From an uncultured Bacilli bacterium (GTDB lineage: Bacteria > Bacillota_I > Bacilli_A > RF39 > UBA660), in assembly GCA_934087515.1 (NCBI GenBank), contig CAKOIY010000011.1, positions 1 to 20,996 of the forward strand: a DNA stretch of 20,996 nt, in the 5' to 3' direction. The translations under genes and the position numbers were made by a program. How positions within the stretch are numbered: the stretch's first letter is position 1; the number at the start of each line of letters is the position of its first letter. The notes below the pieces were generated by a model, which saw nothing but the letters and a program-made list of their open reading frames with translations, had not been told where the DNA came from and did no database searches. Below are positions 15,101 through 20,996 of this stretch, piece after piece.

Positions 15101-15397
15101 CTATAAAAATCTAACATTTTTTGGATAATCTCTTTCAAGTTCTTTAAGCAAAGATATCATATTATCAAGAAGTAAATTAGTAATATAACTATCCTTAAGA
15201 GTCCTAATAACAAAAGGAGTCTCATCATAAGAAATAGAGCTACTATCAACTCTCAATATAGCATTAACAGTAGTTATAACAATACTACTAACCGAAGCAC
15301 AAACTATATCTTTACCATAATCATCATAAAGAGCATGTCCATTAATACTTATTTCCCTTATTATTTCTTCATCTTTTTTTACTTTAATCTTAATCAT
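15101..15397 (-). CDS. prp: Ribosomal-processing cysteine protease Prp (YsxB)
   Basis: A 98-residue Prp protease that removes the N-terminal extension from L27, essential in Staphylococcus aureus. The catalytic pair is seen as His21 in NGHALYDDYG and Cys33 in IVCASVSSIV, matching His22/Cys34 of the staphylococcal enzyme. The family end is recognisable in LLKELERDYPKNVRF. It sits between rplU and rpmA, the order typical of Firmicutes. It starts 5 bases after the rplU stop without a good ribosome binding site, so translation is probably coupled to rplU. Confidence 0.95.
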   Translation of the reverse strand: MIKIKVKKDEEIIREISINGHALYDDYGKDIVCASVSSIVITTVNAILRVDSSSISYDETPFVIRTLKDSYITNLLLDNMISLLKELERDYPKNVRFL

Positions 15398-15402
15398 ATC
15401 AA

Positions 15403-15705
15403 TTAACCATTAATCTTAGTAATTTCAACCTTAGTATATGGTTGGCGATGACCTTGACTCTTACGAGTACTCTTACTCTTGTTAACATACTTAAAAATTC
15501 TAATTTTCTTACCTTTACCATGTTTAACAACTTTACCAGTAACCTTAGCACCATCTACTTTAGGACTACCAAAATTTCCATCAAGCATCAACACTTCATC
15601 AAAAACAACATTTTTTCCTTCTTCAGCATTTAACTTTTCAACATAAATAACTGAACCTTCTTCAACTAAATATTGTTTTCCACCAGTTTTAATTATTGCT
15701 TTCAT
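15403..15705 (-). CDS. rplU: 50S ribosomal protein L21
   Basis: A 100-residue bL21. MKAIIKTGGKQYLVEEGSVI is the family start. FDEVLMLDGNFGSPKVDGAK and VVKHGKGKKIRIFKYVNKSK, then KSQGHRQPYTKVEITKING complete the L21 pattern. It binds 23S rRNA. A strong AAGGAGG precedes the ATG. First gene of the rplU-prp-rpmA operon behind the L21 leader. Confidence 0.98.
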   Translation of the reverse strand: MKAIIKTGGKQYLVEEGSVIYVEKLNAEEGKNVVFDEVLMLDGNFGSPKVDGAKVTGKVVKHGKGKKIRIFKYVNKSKSTRKSQGHRQPYTKVEITKING

Positions 15706-15714
15706 ACTTACCTC

Positions 15715-15815
15715 CTTATCTCTTACCTAAGACTCACTCTTAAGGTGTCTAATAAATAGAACTTTTACCTTTTCAATGTGGTTTAAAGCACTATATGAGG
15801 CCTTAAACATATAAG
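15715..15815 (-). ncRNA. L21 leader (autoregulatory RNA upstream of rplU)
   Basis: Between promoter and rplU the minus strand forms two hairpins: GTTTAAGGC (15800-15808) pairs with GCTTTAAAC (15781-15789, one G-U), and CACCTTAAGA pairs with TCTTAGGT at 15738-15746 against 15725-15732 with one bulged base. The layout matches the L21-leader RNA family of Firmicutes, in which L21 is thought to bind and repress its own operon. I could not run a covariance model. Confidence 0.6.
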
Positions 15816-15845
15816 ATTTTACCACAAAACAAAAGGAAAAGTCAA
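15816..15845 (-). promoter_or_regulatory. rplU operon promoter
   Basis: TTGACT (15840-15845) and TAAAAT (15816-15821) at an 18-base spacing on the minus strand. It lies directly after the upstream gene's stop codon. Confidence 0.65.
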
Positions 15846-15846
15846 C

Positions 15847-16674
15847 CTATTCCTTTAAAATATCATCAAGAGACAAAATCTTATACCCTTTTTGCTTCAA
15901 ATACATAATAGAACTATTAAGTTCCTTAATATTCTCATCATTAACCTTAACCATATATATATAACCATTAATCTTATTATTAACAAAATAATTAAAAACA
16001 TTATTCTTAATCACATAAGGCTTAATAGTATTAATCCTAGAACCAATACAAGCCTTAAAAAACTCATCATTAACATAAAGACAATAATCACTATACGAAA
16101 AACCATTACTAATTAAATTCTTAACATACCTAATACTAGAACCATTATACTTCTTATCATAACCATAAAGACCAAAACTAATCTTATCATTAACCAAATT
16201 TTTAATCTTTAAATAATTACTCTCAAAAAACTTACCATCTATAAAAAAAGTCGAAGACACATCATTAATATCTAAAACATATACCACTTCCTCTAAAAAA
16301 TCTAAATCATCAAAACTAAAAACCAAAGACAATTTCTTCTCATCAGTATTAGTCCCAACAATAAACTTATCCAAATTATTACTCTTTAAAATACTAGGTT
16401 TAATACTAATAAACTCAAGTAAATTTTCATTATATTCATTAACCCTTTTCATTTGCTCATAACTATTATCAACATCAACAGAAATACCACTTTTACCTAC
16501 AAGCATAGTATCACTAGAAAGAATCCCATTAACAGGACTAATATCCCTATCAAGTGATTTAATTTTTTCCATAATAGGATCCTGATTTTTAGAAAACTCC
16601 ACTACTTTCTCAGTATAATAAAAACTAAAACACGTAAATAAACTAATAATAACTATTTGCATAAACTTTTTCAT
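15847..16674 (-). CDS. Divergent polysaccharide-deacetylase-like membrane-anchored protein
   Basis: A 275-residue protein with an N-terminal membrane segment (residues 5-21 or so, QIVIISLFTCFSFYYTE) and a NodB-homology-like domain in the C-terminal 160 residues. KKLSLVFSFDDLDFLEEVVY resembles the first metal motif (T-F-D-D), and VSSTFFIDGKFFE the following strand. But the His-x-x-x-His metal motif is replaced by GLYGYDKKYNG, and the later catalytic Arg/His motifs are not recognisable, so it is probably catalytically inactive. I chose the ATG at 16674, downstream of the pheT terminator; an ATG at 16746 would start inside pheT. No strong ribosome binding site is seen. Function is unknown; a structural or regulatory role in the cell wall is conceivable. 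The family could be uncertain. Confidence 0.6.
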   Translation of the reverse strand: MKKFMQIVIISLFTCFSFYYTEKVVEFSKNQDPIMEKIKSLDRDISPVNGILSSDTMLVGKSGISVDVDNSYEQMKRVNEYNENLLEFISIKPSILKSNNLDKFIVGTNTDEKKLSLVFSFDDLDFLEEVVYVLDINDVSSTFFIDGKFFESNYLKIKNLVNDKISFGLYGYDKKYNGSSIRYVKNLISNGFSYSDYCLYVNDEFFKACIGSRINTIKPYVIKNNVFNYFVNNKINGYIYMVKVNDENIKELNSSIMYLKQKGYKILSLDDILKE

Positions 16675-16707
16675 ACTAAATAATATGAAATAAAAAAACA
16701 AAATATT

Positions 16708-16730
16708 AAAAAAGCAGGAAAATTTCCTAC
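16708..16730 (-). terminator. Terminator overlapping the 3' end of pheT
   Basis: On the minus strand GTAGGA (16725-16730) and TCCTGC (16714-16719) form a 6-bp stem with one G-U pair around five bases, then six T at 16708-16713. The pheT stop TAG (16727-16729) lies inside the first arm. Confidence 0.75.
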
Positions 16731-19099
16731 TTATCTCTAATATCACAATTAAACTTAGATTTTACTTTATCAATAATCTTTCTAAATAAAGTATCAACCT
16801 CTTCTTCAGTTAAAGTCCTATCATAATCATTAAATGTAAGACTATATGCAATAGACTTCTTACTAGATTCAATCTTATCTCCAACATAAACATCAAATAC
16901 TGAAATATCTGTTAAAATTTTAGAACCACATTTCTTAATTTCTCTTTCAACATCACTACTTAAAACATCTTTATCTAAAATAAAAGCCACATCCTTAACA
17001 ATATCAGGATACTTAGAAGCACTCTTATATTTTAGTGCTTTAGCCTTTTTATTATAAATCTTAGTAAGAGATAGTTCCGCTAAATATATTTCATCTTTAT
17101 TAACAGAAGGATGAATTCTACCAATAACACCAATCTCATCCCTATCAATAAATATTTTAGCACACATTCCTGGATGCATATCACATACCTCTTCTTGAGT
17201 AAAATAATATCTACCAGCAAAACCTAAATAATCAAGCAAATTTTGAATTATTCCCTTCAAATGATAAAAATCACACTTAATAGTAGTATGCCACTTATTA
17301 ACAATATAATTACCACTAACAAGCATAGCAATCTTACTCTCCTCAACATAATTTTTATCATAAGTCTTAGCAATTTCATAAATGCTTATATCATTAACAT
17401 GCCTTTTCTTATTATAATCATAAACATTTAAAAGCGAAGGAAGAATTGAAGTCCTTATAACAGACTTATCAACACTCATAGGATTAGGAAGAAATACATT
17501 TTCCCTATTTTCATACCTAAATAGCTTAGCCATAACTGGACTAGTAAGAGTATAAGTCTTAACTTCATCAAGTCCTAAAGTTCTAAGTCTCTTAGATACA
17601 TTCTTTCTAAGCCCTATATCTTTCAAATACATTCCCCTCTTAGTCTCAACCCTAGGAAGTGTAGATGCCAAATTCTCATAACCATAAAGCCTTCCAATCT
17701 CCTCAGCAATATCATTAACATTAGGATCAATATCAAGTCTTCTATAAGGAATAGTAACCACAAAAGTATCACCATTCATCTCATAATCAAACATAAGTCT
17801 TTCAAGTTCAGTCTTAACATCAGAATTAGTAAGACTAAGACCTAGTAAAGTACTAACCTCCTTAGTATTAAAACTAACAACCTTTGGAGTCCTATCAATA
17901 ACATCATACTTAATAACATCACTAAGAATTATAGCATCAGCATACTTAGCAAGTAAATAGCATGCCCTATCAAGAGCCTTATCAGTATACTCAAACGAAA
18001 GACCCTTTCCATATCTAATAGAAGCCTCACTCCTTAAATTAAGTCTACTAGCAGTATACCTAATACTAACAGAATCAAATATAGCAGCTTCAATTAAAAT
18101 ATCCTTAGTATCAGAATCAACCTCTGTATTTTCTCCTCCCATAACACCTGCTATAGCAATAGGAACATTACCATCAGTAATAACAACATCAGAAGAAGTA
18201 AGTTTTCTAGTTGTTCCATCCAAAGTAACAATTTCTTCATCCAAACTAGCATCCCTTACTAAAATATTATCACCAATCTTATTCTTATCAAAGAAATGAA
18301 GAGGTTGCCCATACTCAAGCATTACATAATTAGAAATATCAACAACATTATTAATAGGTCTCATTCCAGCAGCAATAAGTCTTCTCTTAATAAAATCTGG
18401 AGATTCCTTAATCTTAACACCCTTAACCATTTTAGCAGTATAATAAGGACATTTTTTAGTAACAACATCAATCTTAATATGATTCTTAACACTATCACTT
18501 ATTTCACTATAATCAGAAACTGGTAAAGTTACCTTTCTTCCCAAAATACTAGCAATTTCATAAGCAAAACCAATATGATAATAACAATCGTTATTCCTAT
18601 GCTTATGCACATCAAGTTCATACAAAGTATCATTAGTGCCTAAATAAATATTAGCATCCGTACCAGCTTTCAAATCAGTATCAAGAATCTCAATACCACG
18701 ATCATAATTTTCCTTAGTCTTTTCCTCTAAACCAAGTTCAAACAAAGCACAAATCATTCCATTAGACTCTTGTCCTCTAATAACACCCTTCTTAATAGTA
18801 ACACCATCAGGTAAAACACATCCAGGAAGAGCAACTAACACCTTAATACCAGCCCTAACATTCGAAGCACCACAAACAATTTGTACTACCTTATCACCAA
18901 TATTTACCATACAAACATTCAAATGATCACTATCTGGATGACTATCACAAGATACAACCTCACCAATAACCAAATTATTAATGCGATTATCAACTATCTT
19001 TTCAATATTAACCCCAGCCTTAGTAACCTTTTCAGCAAGTTCATGTAAATCTTGATCACTTATATCAACATAATCCTTTACCCAATCTAAACTAATCAT
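16727..19099 (-). CDS. pheT: Phenylalanyl-tRNA synthetase beta subunit
   Basis: A 790-residue PheT, usual length about 800. Domains in order: EMAP-type tRNA-binding domain (about 40-150, with VGEVVSCDSHPDSDHLNVC-like text), B3/B4 editing domain (about 200-380), B5 domain (about 400-470), the catalytic-like core module around KTYTLTSPVMAKLFRYENRE, and the C-terminal FDX-ACB domain (about 695-785, KYPDIVKDVAFILDKDVL). The editing motif near HFFDKNKIG is present. I chose the ATG at 19099 with GGAGG 10 bases upstream over the one at 19117. It overlaps the pheS stop by 8 bases. The stop lies within the terminator stem. Confidence 0.97.
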   Translation of the reverse strand: MISLDWVKDYVDISDQDLHELAEKVTKAGVNIEKIVDNRINNLVIGEVVSCDSHPDSDHLNVCMVNIGDKVVQIVCGASNVRAGIKVLVALPGCVLPDGVTIKKGVIRGQESNGMICALFELGLEEKTKENYDRGIEILDTDLKAGTDANIYLGTNDTLYELDVHKHRNNDCYYHIGFAYEIASILGRKVTLPVSDYSEISDSVKNHIKIDVVTKKCPYYTAKMVKGVKIKESPDFIKRRLIAAGMRPINNVVDISNYVMLEYGQPLHFFDKNKIGDNILVRDASLDEEIVTLDGTTRKLTSSDVVITDGNVPIAIAGVMGGENTEVDSDTKDILIEAAIFDSVSIRYTASRLNLRSEASIRYGKGLSFEYTDKALDRACYLLAKYADAIILSDVIKYDVIDRTPKVVSFNTKEVSTLLGLSLTNSDVKTELERLMFDYEMNGDTFVVTIPYRRLDIDPNVNDIAEEIGRLYGYENLASTLPRVETKRGMYLKDIGLRKNVSKRLRTLGLDEVKTYTLTSPVMAKLFRYENRENVFLPNPMSVDKSVIRTSILPSLLNVYDYNKKRHVNDISIYEIAKTYDKNYVEESKIAMLVSGNYIVNKWHTTIKCDFYHLKGIIQNLLDYLGFAGRYYFTQEEVCDMHPGMCAKIFIDRDEIGVIGRIHPSVNKDEIYLAELSLTKIYNKKAKALKYKSASKYPDIVKDVAFILDKDVLSSDVEREIKKCGSKILTDISVFDVYVGDKIESSKKSIAYSLTFNDYDRTLTEEEVDTLFRKIIDKVKSKFNCDIRDK

Positions 19100-20129
19100 T
19101 ACAAGACCTCCTATCAAATAACTTTTCCTCCCTCAAATCAGTCTGATAAAATGCTCTTATATCATTAATATCATACTTAAGCATAGCAAGTCTTTCAGCC
19201 CCAAAACCAAAAGCAAAACCAGACCACTTTTTAGGATCATACCCACAATTTCTAAGCACATTAGGATGAACCATACCAGCACCACTAACAGTAATCCAAC
19301 CAGTATTCTTACAAAGAAAACATCCCTTTCCTTTACAATTAAAACAAGATATATCAGTCTCTACTGAAGGTTCAGTAAATTGATAATAACTAGGTCTAAA
19401 CCTTGTCTTACAATCCTCTCCAAAAAGTCTCTTAGCAATAACATCAAAAGTACCCTTTAAATCTGATAATCTAATATCTTTATCAACTAAAAGACCTTCT
19501 ATTTGCATAAATTGATGAGAATGAGTTGCATCATCATCATCTCTCCTATAAGTCTTACCAGGACAAATAACTCTAACTGGTTTATTACCCCCAGCTTCTA
19601 ACATAGTCCTAACTTGAACCGGAGAAGTTTGACTACGAAGTAATATATTCTCATCTTCAATGTAAAAAGTATCTTGAGCATCACGTGCTGGATGACCCTT
19701 AGGAATATTAAGCATTTCAAAATTAAATTTATCCTCCTCAATCTCTGGACCGTCTACAACATCATAACCCATTGACATAAATACTTCCTCAACCTCTTCA
19801 ATTATCTTCTCCAAAATATTAGGAGCACCAACTATAGGTTTAGTACCAGGTAATGTTATATCAATCTTTTCACTAGCAAGCCTCTTAGAAAGTTCCATCT
19901 CCTCTAAAAAATTCTTCTTATCTTCATACTTTTCATTAAATAAATCCTTAAGTTCATTTATCTTCATACCATATTTCTTCTTCTCCTCATTAGAAATATC
20001 CTTCATCTTAGCATAAAGTAAAGTAATAACCCCTTTCTTACCAATATATTTAACCTTCAAATCATTAAGTTCACTAACAGAATTAACACCATCTATATCA
20101 TGAACTATATCATTTTTAATATTTTCCAT
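19092..20129 (-). CDS. pheS: Phenylalanyl-tRNA synthetase alpha subunit
   Basis: A 345-residue PheS matching the 344 of B. subtilis. The N-terminal coiled-coil (residues 1-90) binds tRNA. The class II core follows with DGPEIEEDKFNFEMLNIP, GHPARDAQDTFYIED, RTMLEAGGNKPVRVICPGK, the motif 2 region YRRDDDDATHSHQFMQIEG, the phenylalanine pocket FRPSYYQFTEPSVETD, a Cys cluster CFNCKGKGCFLCKNTGW, and motif 3 GFAFGFGAERLAMLKY. I start at 20129 with AAGGAGG upstream. A longer open frame reaches into the T-box leader and is not translated. Controlled by the T-box riboswitch upstream; pheT follows with an 8-base overlap. Confidence 0.97.
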   Translation of the reverse strand: MENIKNDIVHDIDGVNSVSELNDLKVKYIGKKGVITLLYAKMKDISNEEKKKYGMKINELKDLFNEKYEDKKNFLEEMELSKRLASEKIDITLPGTKPIVGAPNILEKIIEEVEEVFMSMGYDVVDGPEIEEDKFNFEMLNIPKGHPARDAQDTFYIEDENILLRSQTSPVQVRTMLEAGGNKPVRVICPGKTYRRDDDDATHSHQFMQIEGLLVDKDIRLSDLKGTFDVIAKRLFGEDCKTRFRPSYYQFTEPSVETDISCFNCKGKGCFLCKNTGWITVSGAGMVHPNVLRNCGYDPKKWSGFAFGFGAERLAMLKYDINDIRAFYQTDLREEKLFDRRSCND

Positions 20130-20146
20130 AAATCCTCCTTCAAAAT

Positions 20147-20190
20147 AAAAAAAGTGCCACCAAAGGACGACATTACATCGTGGTACCACC
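20147..20190 (-). terminator. T-box-controlled terminator upstream of pheST
   Basis: GTACCACGA pairs (with one mismatch) with the GGTGGCAC arm and an internal ACGA/TCGT helix, followed by seven T at 20147-20153 on the minus strand. It competes with the antiterminator formed by the same T-box bases. Confidence 0.8.
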
Positions 20191-20345
20191 TTATTTCATA
20201 GTTACACTATCTCTTATCCTTAACGCAGACATACGATCTTAACTAGAGAGTGAATTCATAAGAATTTATTTTAAAAGTTTTCACCAACCACTTCTTCTCT
20301 AAAAAATAATTATCTCTTATTACTACTTTCTCATCACAGTCAAAC
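20147..20345 (-). promoter_or_regulatory. T-box riboswitch (Phe)
   Basis: The leader of pheST shows GAGAAAGTAGTA near the 5' end (AG-bulge type), GTGGTTGGTGAAAAC as the distal Stem I, and a GAATTCACTC stretch in which TTC at 20252-20254 is the Phe specifier codon. The T-box sequence is GGTGGTACC at 20182-20190; its TGGT bulge would pair with the ACCA end of uncharged tRNA-Phe. A terminator follows. When tRNA-Phe is uncharged, the antiterminator forms and pheST is transcribed. The outer bounds are estimates. Confidence 0.9.
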
Positions 20346-20400
20346 TAATAATAGTTTATCACAACAACATAATTTATAAAAGTATTTTCTTAAAATTTTA

Positions 20401-20996
20401 CTATTTACAACACTTTTTATGTCTAAATCTAAAATACTCCTCATCAGAAAGTTTATTATCTAAAACACCTTCATCATTCATAACATCATCATCCAAAAAC
20501 TGATAATGACTATTATAAACATTCCTAGCATCAATAGATAAACCTCTATTATGTATACCATTAAGAGAATCATTAATAGATAAAGAAACCAACCACTTAA
20601 GCTTTTCCAAATTAGCTTTAGCAAGATTAGCATTTCTACTCATCTCACCTTCATGATAACCAATTTCATATAAATATGCTAAATCCTCGCTATAAGAAGC
20701 ATCACCATAAACATACTCATCAAAATAACCATCCATATATCCAAAAGTATAAACTTGTTCCTCAGAATCATCAAGAATTTCAGTCTCATACATATAAGCA
20801 TTAATCATCTCAGAATTAGCACATCTAGCCTTATAATAATTTCTAGCATACATATCCTTATAATTCCTAGATATTTTTCTAGGAGCAATACCACTTTCTC
20901 CATCATACATAGCAAGTTTAATAATATGTTCAGACTTTTGCATTAAAAAAACATCACTATCTTCCTTAAGTCTAGCATTAACACCTTCTATATAAC
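20401..20996 (-). CDS. Unknown protein, 5' end outside window
   Basis: The reading frame is open to the right window edge, so at least 197 residues are seen and the start lies outside or is the ATG at 20943, which lacks a ribosome binding site. The protein is acidic and rich in Tyr, Asp, Glu and Asn, with no membrane segment or signal peptide. It contains repeated YxDGY/YE-like patterns (YTFGYMDGYFDEYVYGDASY and YLYEIGYHEGEMSRN), a RYKARC-like basic stretch (YARNYYKARCANSE), and a Cys-Cys-Lys tail. I do not recognise a family. Composition and codon use look native. It is separated from pheS by about 200 bases of leader and has no clear terminator. Confidence 0.7.
   Translation of the reverse strand, partial: YIEGVNARLKEDSDVFLMQKSEHIIKLAMYDGESGIAPRKISRNYKDMYARNYYKARCANSEMINAYMYETEILDDSEEQVYTFGYMDGYFDEYVYGDASYSEDLAYLYEIGYHEGEMSRNANLAKANLEKLKWLVSLSINDSLNGIHNRGLSIDARNVYNSHYQFLDDDVMNDEGVLDNKLSDEEYFRFRHKKCCK

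Noticed and set aside
16675..16746. Longer start for the deacetylase-like protein at 16746
   Set aside because: It would begin in the pheT coding end and cross the pheT terminator; the ATG at 16674 gives a normal membrane-anchor start.
2890..18526. Many short plus-strand reading frames inside minus-strand genes
   Set aside because: They are Ile/Asn/Lys/Leu-rich, lack ribosome binding sites, and mirror well-supported genes.
20130..20189. In-frame ATG extending pheS by 20 residues
   Set aside because: It lies in the T-box and terminator; AAGGAGG before the ATG at 20129 and the normal family length fix the start there.
1..20996. Mycoplasma-type genetic code with TGA as Trp
   Set aside because: The thyA gene ends in TGA at the family's normal C-terminus, and Trp codons are TGG throughout, so the standard bacterial code fits.

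Overview
The window comes from a very AT-rich, low-GC Gram-positive bacterium (Firmicutes/Bacilli-like). It uses the standard bacterial code: thyA ends in TGA, overlapping the dfrA start, and Trp is TGG. Nearly all genes lie on the minus strand. Native genes have a strong skew with G scarce on the plus strand (for example 4 G against 12 C at 16021-16080), as expected for leading-strand genes in a compact genome. A SpoIIGA/pro-sigma-E pair suggests an endospore-forming lineage or a recent descendant of one. I cannot name the genus from sequence alone.

Layout from left to right. (a) 1-841: decayed IS1182-like element, then tRNA-Gly(GCC). (b) 1031-6519, minus strand: rmuC, a DedA/VTT membrane protein, holA, sigE, spoIIGA and murD, with intrinsic terminators after murD and sigE. 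(c) 6562-9649: an accessory block with different composition. It holds a decayed unknown gene, traX, a frameshifted EFR1-type flavodoxin/ferredoxin gene, and a complete-ended IS481/IS3-like element whose right inverted repeat supplies the stop codon of tmk. (d) 9643-11685: thyA-dfrA-tmk operon for dTMP synthesis. (e) 11761-13573: DUF368 (PopT-like) membrane protein, a broken small gene, and a GNAT gene with an internal gap. (f) 13602-15845: an RlmD/RlmCD-like 23S rRNA methyltransferase, then the rplU-prp-rpmA ribosomal operon behind an L21 leader. (g) 15847-20345: a degenerate polysaccharide-deacetylase-like protein, then pheST behind a Phe T-box riboswitch. (h) 20401-20996: an unknown protein whose 5' end lies outside the window.

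The genes group functionally. murD makes a peptidoglycan precursor, and DedA and DUF368 are both families linked to undecaprenyl-phosphate recycling. SpoIIGA would activate pro-sigma-E. thyA, dfrA and tmk make dTTP precursor. Prp matures the N-terminally extended L27 encoded next to it. I found no CRISPR array, prophage or clearly novel defence system. The best unexplained items are the mobile block and its decayed genes, the catalytically depleted deacetylase, the broken gene at 12735-13107, and the unknown protein at the right edge.
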